From Agarophyton chilense (Eukaryota; Rhodophyta; Florideophyceae; Gracilariales; Gracilariaceae), in contig JARGXX010000100.1 in NCBI GenBank assembly GCA_030374765.1, positions 1,736,001 to 1,800,000 on the forward strand: a stretch of DNA of 64,000 nucleotides. Reading direction: 5' to 3'. Positions 1 to 10,700 of this stretch are shown one piece after another; position 1 is the first letter of the stretch; every line of letters begins with the position of its first letter. Position numbers and translations under genes: made by a program. The notes beneath the pieces are model-generated. The model saw only the letters and a program-made list of their open reading frames with translations. It made no database searches and was not told where the DNA came from.

Positions 1-767
1 CGTCGGTGAGCAGGCGCGATGCGCTCAATCTCCGTGTTCTGGTACGGTACGAAATACCCGGTCCGGGCCCGCCAACGCCGCTCATCGCGGATGAAGTTCT
101 GAAGGAAGTTCGAGCGCGACTGCCGCGGTTGATAGCGGAACTCTGCCCGAAGAATCGGTCGTGCCCAGCAAAGGGCTTCTTGCCGAGCGATCGGTGTGCC
201 CCTCCAAGCGAGGGTTTCCAATCCGTTAAGACGGTCACAGTACGACATTTCCCCGCGAGTGCGGTAAAGGTGGACGTCGAATTCGACCTCTGGCGGTATC
301 GGGAACTCGAAAGGCGCCCGATGGTGCCTGAGATAAGCAATCCGCACAAGCGCGGCTTGAGCCTCCGCAGAGGATTCACCGCGTCGGCGGAGTATGTGGT
401 GTACCGGGATGGCGATACGATTACGCCAATCCCAGGACAGGGTCACCACGCCGGGCAGGTCGCCCGGGAGCATCTCCGAGGTATCGGTGTAGGATTGAAT
501 CAAATCCTCGTCGCGGACAGCCAATTGGTGAAACCAAGGCGCATACCGCAACCTCGCCGAGCCATGCCGAGTTCTCGGATTCGCACCCACAAGGGCGTCG
601 TAGGTCGGCCACTGCGGTGGGTCCGCCTGTCCGCGAAAGCGGGCGCCAATACGGCGGTCTTCGTACGCGAGGTTGGTAACATACCCAGGGTGGGGCGCGG
701 ACCGGAAGCCGGTGGAACCGCCAAGGGCGGGAGTCGCGGATGTGTTATGACGGTCGGGGTTGGACAT
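1..767 (-). CDS. Antisense 3' ORF (aORF family 1) of Ty3-type element, partial
   Basis: Read on the minus strand from the ATG at 767, 255 codons stay open to the window edge with no stop, so the C-terminus is missing. The product is Arg/Pro/Trp/Tyr-rich. It shares a colinear block with the antisense ORFs of A and B, including the patterns DWRNRIA, LRRR, EFDVHLYRTRGEMSY and RPILRAEFRY (A reads DWRTRIA, LRRR, NFDVPFYRTRGEISY, RPILRAEFRY). It lies between the off-window pol and the 3' LTR, antisense to the element. Function is unknown; I see no catalytic motif, signal peptide or membrane segment. This is the only copy here without internal stops, which argues that the protein was under selection. 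Confidence 0.75.
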   Translation of the reverse strand, partial: MSNPDRHNTSATPALGGSTGFRSAPHPGYVTNLAYEDRRIGARFRGQADPPQWPTYDALVGANPRTRHGSARLRYAPWFHQLAVRDEDLIQSYTDTSEMLPGDLPGVVTLSWDWRNRIAIPVHHILRRRGESSAEAQAALVRIAYLRHHRAPFEFPIPPEVEFDVHLYRTRGEMSYCDRLNGLETLAWRGTPIARQEALCWARPILRAEFRYQPRQSRSNFLQNFIRDERRWRARTGYFVPYQNTEIERIAPAHR

Positions 768-922
768 GGTGCGTGTTGGTGTGCTGTTGTTGGAATCGGA
801 TGCGAAGAGCGTCCGTGGGATCCTTGGTGAAGGAGTGTTGGTTTCCGGAGACCCGGTGTCGGACGCGCTCTTATCATGACGAGCTGCCATGCCGACTTCC
901 TCTTCGAGGTGTTCGCCCTGTC

Positions 923-937
923 TTAAGGGGGGGGATA
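923..937 (+). other. Polypurine tract of left-edge Ty3 element
   Basis: An A/G-rich run directly before the LTR start at 938. The same layout (purine run, then TG) occurs in reverse complement at 33053-33067 (B), 17346-17360 (A) and 57397-57411 (D). It would prime plus-strand DNA synthesis. Confidence 0.7.
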
Positions 938-1770
938 TGAAGAGCAACGTCCTCCAGGGAGGTTTTTGGGGACTTAAGTTTTTTCCGGAGCCTCCGACGT
1001 GCAACCTCGTTATGAGTAGGAGTAATCCGCTTTCACGGCGACACCCGGAACGCCGGTGATGCACCGGCGGGACCGGGTGCCATACACCTGGCCGCCAGAT
1101 TGGCCCCCTTTGTTAGACGGACATTTAGCTATTTAGGATAGACTTTATTTATTCTATTCTACGGTGACTACAGTACTTAGGCCGCCGGCCTCGCGGCCGC
1201 CGGTCCAGTAAAGTCTCCCCAACAAGGGTGATCTTGGTCTTCCAGATCTTGGCTCTGGGTCGAACCGCCTGCGCGGATATACAACTCCTTACGGAGGGAT
1301 TTCCCGTGGTGCACGGCTTCCCAACCCCCTTGGACGTTCAAGCAGCCTTCGTGTGTTGGGTATCTATTCTCACTTTCGTGGTTCCGCCCGTGTATACGGT
1401 TTGCTACACCCGGCAGTGCCGGCTATTCCCGAGTCCCTTCTTGCGACTCGTGGTCAACCTCGCCCTCTTGCCTCCGTTCCCATTTTCCTTCCCTTTTCCT
1501 CCCCTTCATTGGGCAATTCCTGCTCTCGCGGCTCGCACTGACACCTGTCGTGCTCGCCACTCTCGTGGGTTTTGCCTCCTCAGAGGATACGCAAGCACCG
1601 CTTCGGCGGATATTGTAGGCTTCTTTCAGCCTCCCTGCGCCCGTCGCGACGGTTCGGCTCCGGCTTACACCCGGCATTGCGCGCCGATCCCTGGGAGAGC
1701 TCTACCGCGCCGGTTACCTCGTGAGAGGAAGATCCGGACGTCTTCGTAGGTTTTCCCCCTTGGAGGCATT
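938..1770 (+). repeat. 3' LTR of left-edge Ty3 element (right end approximate)
   Basis: It starts TGAAGAGCAACG, comparable with the TGTAGAGCAAC-type starts of A and B read in sense. The end is inferred because recognisable integrase coding sequence resumes by about 1771-1780; CA dinucleotides at 1767-1768 or 1777-1778 are candidate ends. Open frames inside it are LTR sequence, not genes. Confidence 0.6.
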
Positions 1771-2589
1771 GTCCTACAAAAGGAAGTCTTTGGAACTTTT
1801 CGAGCTCTGACTTCGGAACTGCAAATGGGTTTCAAAAAATGGACCGATCTTCTCCCGATTGTCCAAAACACTCGGAACAATACAGTATCTCTGCACCTTG
1901 GTAACATTTCCCCTGTTGCTGCCCTTCTGGGCGTTGATCCGACACCGCCGCTTCGAACGATCCTCTGAGCTCCGTCCTTAAAGTCTGTTACTGTCAAGAA
2001 GGCCGTTTTGGAACGCGCATTGAATGTTTAACAGCAGAAGCAATACGTCACCGAACTGCATGCACTCCTGCACCGAGTTTTGTTGAAGACTAGAACAATA
2101 ACCCGTCAGGACGCAACTCGAGGAATTTTTCCCAACTTTATCGAAGGCGACTATGTTCTGGTCGCACAAGAAGATGTTCATGTCGGCGCAAAACGTGCTT
2201 TGCGATGGAGAACATCGAGAAAACTAGTGCAAATTTCATCCGAGTATGTGTTTTAAGTCGAGAATTTACAAAACGGTTCTACACAAAAAGTACATAAAAG
2301 CAGACTAAAGTTTTATAGCGAGAGCTCTCTTGACCGCGATCGTATTATGAGTCATGTCTTGACATCAAAAACGGGAATGCCTGTCTCTCGATTAATGAAG
2401 CTGGTAGAAACTACAGATGGATTGAAAGTCCATGTGTGGTGGAAAGGTTTGTCACACAACCAAAACACTTTAAAGCCTATCAAAAGGATCTTCGAGGATG
2501 TTGCCGTAATGTTTCGATGTTTGCTCGAGCGGAAACACGCTCCGGCAAATTTGGTTGCAAAAGCCCGAAAACAACTCTATTTTTTGTAA
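1771..2589 (+). pseudogene. Decayed Ty3 integrase C-terminus plus chromodomain
   Basis: One plus-strand frame runs from about 1771 to the stop at 2587-2589 with three in-frame stops (near 1966, 2028 and 2251). Colinear with Ty3 integrase C-terminal regions: a core-end segment (FRALTSELQ, LLPIVQNTRNN, LGNISPVAALLG), a GPY/F-like segment (GDYVLVA, ALRWRTSRKLVQI, VHKSRLKFY) and a chromodomain (LVETTDGLKVHVWWKGL, then LKPIKRIFEDV). RT and the catalytic core are absent. Its chromodomain differs clearly from those of A, B and D, so it is a separate, older Ty3 lineage, truncated by the left-edge element. Confidence 0.8.
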
Positions 2590-5500
2590 GAGAGGAGTGT
2601 GACGCACTCGGACAAACGCGTAATCTCAAAAGGAATCCGAGTCCGTTTTGGGTCGGCAGTAGGCCACGCAACATCTAGGCTAGGTAGCATGCAACCAATG
2701 GCTGGGTAGCTGTAGCGAGTCTAGTCCTTTTTCACTAGGGAGTCGGATGCAGTACTTAAGGCGCAACAAACTGGCCTGCTTTAGTAAAACAGGTCATCGA
2801 ACTTTTTCTCTACTGACCCTCCGGTCAGCACAATATGGATACATCTTAAAGCCACTAAATAGTCTATAATACTGTAGTCAAATTCCTATTTTACCAGAAC
2901 TGTTGCCAATAAACTTTGTAAATTAAGCAACAGTGCTGACCACGCACGTGAACACCTTTTTTGCAGGACAATTCCGTCGGGCAATCATTTCACACTAGCA
3001 AAGAAACGACTCATAAGCAAAAGCGAGAAAAAAAGCTTAAGTTGTTGAAGATCACTCTGAAGAAGACTTATGTTCATATAAACCTTCTAAAATCCGATAA
3101 AATATTGGTGATCACAGGGAAAGCAGCGAAACCCCTTTAGATAAAATTATTTGTGTGAACGTGCTATAAATGAAAACATGGAAATTAAAAACAGAAAAAG
3201 CTCATTATTAGAGTTATAACCAATAGATATTTTGTATAACGAGCTCACGACGATATGTGAACCATCCTCTGAAAGGTTTGAGTCCTCGCATAGGCAAACA
3301 AATCTAAAGCCAAGAACCCCTGGTTGGGGAGATAGCTTGTTGTATCCGTTGAGTCTTCGAGACACGAGAGTATTGAGGCCGGTATTAAATATCCCTACAT
3401 ACGTGCAAAATACTAGGATAAACTATCCAGCAATGCTGGCAAGCACCTCTCAACTATCCGTTCTACACGTGTTCCAATCTTCTCCATCTAATTGAGCCAC
3501 GGCGCATTCGAAAGTGTACAGCGCATGAGCAGACTGCAGTTTATGGGCAATGATATTCCGCCGAAGGTATCTCTTTTTTTAACTCGCACATAATGGGAAA
3601 ATACAGAAGTCTTAGGAAGCGATCTTTCGAGGGGTTCACACTTCAAAGTGGGCTGGCCTGTGCCCAATACCGGAGAGGCCCTCAACGCTTTGACATATTG
3701 CCTCATAATTTTCTTGAAGTCCTTCCAGTGGTCATAACACACGAAGTCGAAATCCGACTCGAGTCTATCACGCAAGGGTTTCGGTCTGATGACCGTCAAG
3801 ATGTGATAAAAGGCTACATTCTGGTTACTTTCAAGTAACCAAACACAACCGTTCATTCGGAAGAGTCGATGGGACGCCATGGAAAGAGATTAAATCTGCG
3901 ATTCGGCGCTCTTTTCACTAATATCTAACCTATGTTTGGTGCGGACAAGAGTGTTTAGCATTTCCAAATTGATAGAGTCCTTCAACTCTTCGCAATTCCT
4001 GGTATCTTATGTCGGTAACTCTGTTCCCGTCAATTCCGCATAGTTGGATAGATTCTCGATGATCCCCAGTACGATCGCAGACTGTAGAATTTTGGGTCAA
4101 CACCAAACTTGAGACTCACAGAAGAAACGAATTTCGATGCAATTGCTCCTGTTGGGGAGAGTTGTACAGCACGTGCCGCAACATCGCCGCTCTAATGATT
4201 GTACAGGCGAACAAAAAATGCGGATAGAACTGGCGTCGGTCTTGGGCAATGTCGGGTGGAATACCGATATGATAACAAAATGCCACGCATCCGCCTGTCT
4301 CGATTTTCAGACGCCACTCATGTTTGAGCTCTAAGTAGTCCAGAGACGGTAATTTATGATCAAAGATAAGAATGTTTTTCTGTCGTAAGTGTTAACTAAA
4401 GTTGGAGTGGGAGTGATCACTTTAACAAAATTAGGCGTTTTTTCAGTGTTGACTGGTATACTTTCCGACACCGCGGATCTTTTATTGAAGAGATGGGGGC
4501 GTTTCTCCTTTTGTAGGTTGCCGCCGGCGCTCACAAGCATCGGCTGCTGTAGACTTTCGTAGAACTTCTTTACGGGTCGGTTACCGACGAAATGCGCAAG
4601 TGCTTCGCAGTCTATTAAGACAGAATACTAAGAATCGGTTATATGTTAGGAACTGGCTGAATGGTGTAAGTATTCCTCCAACAGATTAATTGCTCTTAAC
4701 GCTTTCTAGCGCAGACTTGGTGCGCTGCGTTTTTCTTTTCCAACTTGTTCAAAAAGTAAAAACTATTTTGCCAGCGGCAAGGAGTTTCTGGACTTGCAAG
4801 CAGATCTTATTTTAAAATACTGGAAAGCTTTTGGATGATCAAAAGTAAGAAAGCACAATCAATGACAGTGATGATGGCACGTCTACTCACTAAGTATATA
4901 ATTGTGAGTTCGACAAGAGGGTTTATCTGGTTGAGAGAGTGGAGAGAGGGAAAGAGCGGGAGAGTGAACATTCTTCGAGACCGAGTATACTTTTGTAAAA
5001 GAATACCGAAAAGAGTACCTGCAGCCTCGACAGTAGCACAGTACCAAGCGTTACCATAGCACCTGACAACCCAATATGTCTGAATGTTAAAGAGACTGAC
5101 AATTATCAATTCATGCATGTCAAGATCAGAACAGGAGCAGTGCAATCTGAATGACTGACAGTTTCCTGGACCCCTGAGACTTCTCACACGCAGACCAGAC
5201 TGCTTGTAAGCGACGTCTGAAAGAAGAACTAGTGATTCAGGCTGACACTATTCGCTTCAGACATGAAATGCTTCACCCCGAACTGACTGCAGAGTTTATT
5301 TTTCACAGTGCCAAGCAAAGCATCTATTCTATCATATCTAGCATTCAAATTGTGCGTTTCCCTTTCCGAAGCAGACATGAAACATCTGAATTTGCAAACA
5401 GTCAGCCTCACTCAACCCTACTCATGCTCTCCTCACCGGTCTTCCAGAGGCCTTAAATGCAAAACAGAAATGAGGACGCATTCCCCTTTTCTCTTTCAGT

Positions 5501-5790
5501 CTCCTGAAACAAGTATTATTACTTCTCCGGTCTTACATTCTTCTTTGTTCGTCCAAAGTTAGCAATTTGTTTGCTTCGAAAGGTCATCGCCGATTTCGCT
5601 TTCCCCTCTCTCTCTTCTGTGCACGCCTTCGAGAAGCCTACCGTAACTAGTTCCTGTTCGCATCGAATCGCCCAATCTTCTTTCCGCTTTTTGCCATCAA
5701 GGGCCCGTCCACATCGCGTGCTCTAATCAAGAAGATCCTCGCCGACGTTTTTCCATTTCAAAAACTTCTGGCAAATAATTCGAGCTAATC
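2590..5790. other. AT-rich stretch without a supportable gene
   Basis: Only short open frames. The longest (minus 3488-3880, 130 codons) has no motif I recognise and no TATA or poly(A) context. It may be decayed element sequence on which the left-edge Ty3 remnant borders. 5560-5790 is pyrimidine-rich and could hold the promoter and leader of the next ORF. Confidence 0.5.
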
Positions 5791-6525
5791 ATGTCCAAGC
5801 ACTTCACACCATCCCCCATGAGCCTGGCCGTCTTTGACGAAATCAAGAAGGAGAAGGACGGCAGAATGGCAGCTGCTTTGGAAAGTGTGAGAGCGATTAA
5901 GACCCCGCTGCGCTCAAATTGTACGCGAGATTCCAGGGTATCTGAAAATCCCGGCCCGCAAACCGCAGCTTTGAGCTTTTCGGAGAAAGACAAGGCTCAA
6001 CTTGAGATGTCCCGGGCGAAAGGCGTGCCGAAAAACCCATTGTCAGTTAACTGCCCCAAACTGCAGACAGGTGTGAGCTCGGCACAAGAGACAAACGAGT
6101 GTTCCCCAGGACGTTGGCGGGTTGTCAGTGGCATGGAGGGCACACGCGCAGGCGGCGTACACTCGTCGGCTAGTTGCTCCCTAACAAGCAAAGCCGAGGC
6201 CGACGAGTGGGCGGCAGAAGTGAAAGCGTACCAGAGCAAGCTGCGTGGTGAACGTAGCTCGGGATGGAAACTAGCAGAAAGAAACCATATCCCATATCAG
6301 CTACGTTCGCTGCGCGCCAGCCCTGCGTCAGGCGCATCAAATGGGTGGGAGCTCAACAGTCGGATGGTGAGCAAAGTGCGGGAGCGTATGTCGCGTGGCG
6401 TTGAAGGCCGAAAAAGTTTGGTATCGACTCTGGCGGATGCCATGGTTTGGGTGGCGGAGAAGGTGTCCAGGGTGGTAGGCCATTTCTTACGATCCCTCGG
6501 AAAGTGGTTTTCTTTCCCAGGATGA
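5791..6525 (+). CDS. Hypothetical protein, 244 aa
   Basis: An uninterrupted frame with the start in acceptable context (AATCATGTCC) after a CT-rich, ATG-poor leader. I do not recognise a family. The protein is hydrophilic, with many Ser, Arg, Lys and Glu and few Cys, no signal peptide and no transmembrane segment. The last 35 residues (from about VSTLADAMVWVAEKV to GKWFSFPG) could form an amphipathic helix rich in Trp, Val and basic residues, compatible with a membrane- or protein-binding tail. No intron signals are evident. Length, start context and lack of repeats favour a real host gene, but with no homology visible it could be a chance ORF. Confidence 0.5.
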   Translation: MSKHFTPSPMSLAVFDEIKKEKDGRMAAALESVRAIKTPLRSNCTRDSRVSENPGPQTAALSFSEKDKAQLEMSRAKGVPKNPLSVNCPKLQTGVSSAQETNECSPGRWRVVSGMEGTRAGGVHSSASCSLTSKAEADEWAAEVKAYQSKLRGERSSGWKLAERNHIPYQLRSLRASPASGASNGWELNSRMVSKVRERMSRGVEGRKSLVSTLADAMVWVAEKVSRVVGHFLRSLGKWFSFPG

Positions 6526-7314
6526 ACGCGTGCAAGAAAAGTGGCGGTGGGTCATGAAGGTAAAGGAACATTTGACAACATTCTCGGCGGAAGGAGCTGC
6601 CCTTAGAGATTTCTGCTGGCTTTCTTGACCTGATTGCTCCATCTCATCTACATGTGGCGGTATTTGAGTACACAATTTCGTCTTACTGGTGGCAAAGAGA
6701 CATTGTTGATGACTCTTTTTCGCCAGGACCCATGAGATTGGAAGAACGAGCCCGCAGTCAGCTGCCGAAAGATGCAAACTCCGTGGCTTGAAGTCTGACA
6801 GAAAGAGGCCCCAATTTTGATTGGTCAACACACTGGCTTGTGCTCTCACGGCGCCTGTGCGTGGACCTGTTGGCCTCGGGCCTTTTCTCTCACCGGTTGA
6901 GACGACTCTGTCGTACAAAGTGTCGCGACCTCGAACTTGCCTCTCTGATCTCTTATCAGCTCTGTCGTTCTCGCCACTAGACCAATTTCTCCATACCAAA
7001 CGGGCTCCATCTGTGCTCTTGTTCTTATACACACCGTGGCTTTCATTTCCTCAGCGAATGCGCAGAATACATGGACTGGCTCAGGTTGCATATTCGAGCG
7101 TTTGATAATTCAAAATCAGTAGTAGCGCTTGTGATGCGGAAAATGAAGTAGTTATGATATTGTTCACGCACTGCCTGCTCTAATGCTCAAGTAGAAATAT
7201 TATTTCCAGAAAAGCTTTTGTCTCAAAATGTGTTCAGTGCTTGCAAATCACAACTCAGTCGGTTGAACGCTAGAAAGACACCACAAGTCTTTATTGTCTT
7301 AATTCTTCAGATGA
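6526..7314. other. Intergenic stretch, no supportable gene
   Basis: A minus-strand frame (6487-7032, 181 codons) overlaps the end of the preceding gene tail-to-tail but has no recognisable motif and no promoter signal I can point to. I see no RNA gene or repeat. Confidence 0.4.
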
Positions 7315-7779
7315 TCAGCGCCTTAGTCGATCCAATACCCGTAGTGATGTACTTAAACAACCTGACACTGGCTGACAGCGGATTGTAAGCATTTGCATTA
7401 GTTCCGACACCCGAACGACGTCTCTACCATCAATCGATGTTAAGTCAGTGTAAACGACGTTCAAAGTGGACCGGAGAGGAGTTTCCGACGGCCAAACGCT
7501 TCCTGAGTTACGGTGTTTTGAAGATTTTTCAACGTCTGGACGTGAAAAATGAGCTAGCACTGCTGGCCGCCCGGTTTTCGTATCTGACTTGGAGCTCTGC
7601 GTTACTATTACATCCCCGCAAGCATTTTCGACTGCCGTTCTATCGTCGCAGCGGTATGTTTTTCTCTTCTTGAGCGGCAAGGACGATTTCGAACAACACT
7701 TGCGGCATGACTTCTTTGTGATGGTGGGCTTTGGGAAGAAAAGGCGCCGAAGAGGTAGGTCAAACAAACTGCGCATCAT
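7315..7779 (-). CDS. Possible small basic hypothetical protein, 154 aa
   Basis: Minus-strand frame from the first of two adjacent ATGs (7777-7779). A TATA-like box (TTATATAA, minus, about 7802-7809) lies roughly 25 bases upstream, which would imply a very short leader. The N-terminal third is basic, with a nuclear-localisation-like run (PLKKRKTYR) and a CRKCC cluster; the rest is Ser/Thr-rich. I recognise no family. The TATA box is the main reason for listing it; it could equally be chance. Confidence 0.3.
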   Translation of the reverse strand: MMRSLFDLPLRRLFFPKPTITKKSCRKCCSKSSLPLKKRKTYRCDDRTAVENACGDVIVTQSSKSDTKTGRPAVLAHFSRPDVEKSSKHRNSGSVWPSETPLRSTLNVVYTDLTSIDGRDVVRVSELMQMLTIRCQPVSGCLSTSLRVLDRLRR

Positions 7780-10700
7780 TTTTGCAGGGGAGAAGGCGAG
7801 GTTATATAAATAGAAAATAGAATGGGCTGCGTAGGTGGACAACAACTTTGGAATAACGAGATGAGAAAACAGCCCGGCTGATAGATCAAACGCAATGAAA
7901 AGCGGGATTCAGCGTGTCGGACAGAATTGAAGCGAAGTGAGATCAGCAGATGACGACGTCTCGCAGCTTTTGAAAAGAACGAATAACTTGGCGAGGGGAA
8001 GGGTCGTAGTCGATCCAAGGAAAGTGTGAAAGACCTGGTCCGCAGGGGGTTTCGGATGTATCTTGTAGTGTGGGAAGATGAACGGAAAGTAGATCGAGTG
8101 TATAAGACTTCCGAAAGTACGAAGCGTGTGGGCGAGCGCACAAGCAGAGATGTTCAGAATCGCAGCGGAAAGCCAGCCACACTTATGAGGTCTCTTCTCC
8201 TTAGAATATTGTGGTAGGGAACCGACGCAAACAAAGCAGAAGAAACTTGTGTGGTACAGAAACGAGATACGAACTCTGAATGAGCGAAGCGACTCGAGCT
8301 AAGAAAATGACAAGTTAAAGTGAGGACGATAATTTGAGGAGGAGAGAATAAACACACAATGCGACGGAAGGATCCGCGAGGGAGGACAAGGTTTCGGAGA
8401 GCGAAGGAAGACTGACAGCGCAGACGAGCTTGCAAGGCATGCCACGCAATGAAGGGCCACGTCGCCGAGGACGTGTGTCGTCTGTCGACACGTTCTTTTC
8501 GAATTAATGCTTTGATTCCCTGACACGAAGCCGCCTCGGGTGGCATCTCTTTGAAGTTGAAAGCGCAAATGCGCCAGCCACGTGGCCGCATTCCAAACTC
8601 GAAATATCAAAGGAAAATAAAGGACTTCACTGTTTCAGTCTGCATTTGCTCAGATGCTTTTTGCAGGCAATTGTGATTTGCCATTCGAAATCATTTTAAA
8701 GTTTACTGTAATTCTTAATGCTTGGCCTCTCTAGCTTTACATCTGCTAGAGTGTGTGCAAACCTTTTGCCTTGCTCGAAACCGCGAAGTAGTAAACTGTA
8801 TTCCAAACAATCCCATGAACTACCTGGTGTTCGAGACTGTCTCCTCTCAGCTTGAAATACAAGCCAGTGCCCTTGACTACGGGAGACGGTCAAAAGCGAC
8901 GCATATCGGTTCTCTTCGGTGCATTATGTTTCGAGAGTGATCAATCACAGAGAGCCACCCGCGTGCATGTCGCAGTGTGTGCGTGTTTGCGATAGGATCT
9001 AGAACGTCTGCCCAAGGAACGTAAACGATGAAGGTTTCAAAAACCAAAGTCACTCCACAGGCAGGTGAGACATGGTGATGATACCTGTGTTTAGATCTTG
9101 AGACATGGCAGGAAGAGAGACTCTATTTTCCGCATGCTTATGGGAAGCGTCAAAAAGTGTTATTGTTTTCACGCCCCTGATCAAAGCCGATACGCAGTTT
9201 CTTGTGTTCTTGTTGAATGCCGTCCTACGAAGCTTTGAGAAGGTACGAAACACTTTGTTGCTGTTTTTGGTTCGAAATTTGTATCGCTTCTTTGGAGGAA
9301 GACGCAGAGCACATCCGGTTCCCATATGATTCGAATCCTCATTAAGGCTGTGCATTGTCATTTTGATGTATTAAAACAAAACAAAAAAAGATATTGAACG
9401 TACCCCGATAAACGAGACGAAGCACAAAGCCAGTCAATGTCTCGGGGGAAAACGAAATGAAGAGAAAGAACTCTTATTCTTGGGTTTTCTGTGGACTCGG
9501 ACGCGTGAGATGTGAAAAAGGAAAGAAACCCAAGGATATGACTCGAATCAAAAATAGAGTTGCCTCACCAAGTCGAAAAATCTTCAGGTGCAAAAAGAAT
9601 ATGAGTTGGCGAAATGAGTAGCTCGTTCGAATAAATAAACAAATAATAGGAAAGTGAAAAGCAAAAAAAACTCAAAGCAGAGATGCACAAGGGAGACCAA
9701 ACGAATCGGAGGGTGAATGATGGCGAATGTCCCAGTCTAAGAAAGTGGCGCTGCGTTATTCAGAATACAACGCTGTAAAAACAGGCAGCAGAGAACAAAG
9801 AGCGGTCGAATGTGGGACGATCTCCAGACTCAAGCAGATGAAAACAAAAGTTGATTGATGCTCAGGCGATATCCAAGGGGCAGCAGCAAAGAGAAGATTG
9901 TCGATGAAAGCAGAGCACAGAGTAAAGAAGTGAAGGAGAAGAAAGCAAAGAATTCTTAGCCGCGCAGAATGAGGGCAAATTTGTTGAAGAAAACGAGCGA
10001 AAGATGAGCGCAGAAGCGATGTAAAAGATGGCAAGTCGGTGGATAGAGGACTGGGGCGTGAGGGCAAAAGCGTTGGGAAAGTGAATGTATTGACTGTGGG
10101 GAGGCAGCGGGAGGAATGTGAGCGTGGGAACGACAGTGGCGATGACAAGAGAGCAAGGCGGGGAGGGGAGAAATGGAAAGATGACGGAAATGCTGAAGGT
10201 AAGCTCATGGAGAGAGCGGGCGGCAGCTGGCGACAGCGAAGCTTCCAATTGGAGCGTGGGAGCGACGTATCTACCTTCGTACTGTACACAGCACACGCGT
10301 ACACGCAGGGCTCGTGTCGGGCCCTTCACACCTTCAGCACGGCTGCGCTCACCGGCCAACCAACACCACACACGTTGCACCTCCGCCGCGGCGCCGGTGC
10401 GCCTTTCAGGCTGCAGTTCCAGCGAGCCCATTCCAACGCCAAGACGGTGGTGCGCGACGCCACTGACTTCACTGTAAGCTGACATTACAAAACCGACCCA
10501 CAGTTTTCGCCCTCCCTCTGGCGCCCTCGTTCGTAGAGTGCGCAACAACTACCAAGGCACAGACTGAGGTGCTTACAATCCTACTATTTCACAGACATCA
10601 CTTGTAAGAATGTCGCCTCCATCCTCATCCGTGATCCGTCAAACAATTTTCTCTCTCTCTGTGATTCAGAGTTTGGGAGAGATTTATGGGAAAATTATGG

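Larger units (their letters stand above)
1..1770 (+). mobile_element. 3' end of a Ty3-type LTR retrotransposon, cut by the left edge
   Basis: Seen: an antisense ORF (1-767), a purine tract (923-937) and an LTR beginning TG at 938. Order and orientation match the 3' ends of elements A and B further right, so this is a plus-strand element whose gag-pol lies outside the window. Its LTR abuts an older Ty3 integrase remnant starting about 1771, so the element probably inserted into that remnant. The target-site duplication cannot be checked because the 5' LTR is off-window. Confidence 0.7.

Noticed and set aside
1228-1749. 173-codon open frame on the plus strand
   Set aside because: Lies inside the left-edge LTR and is Pro/Leu/Arg-rich without protein character.
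3488-3880. 130-codon minus frame with a somewhat protein-like middle
   Set aside because: No recognised motif and no partner sequence; could be decayed element or chance.
6487-7032. 181-codon minus frame overlapping the end of the 5791-6525 gene
   Set aside because: No motif, no TATA box seen upstream, overlaps the better-supported gene tail.
9862-10548. 228-codon minus frame and overlapping plus frame 10039-10482
   Set aside because: Both strands open in a compositionally skewed CT-rich/GC-rich block; no motif, no promoter or poly(A) support.
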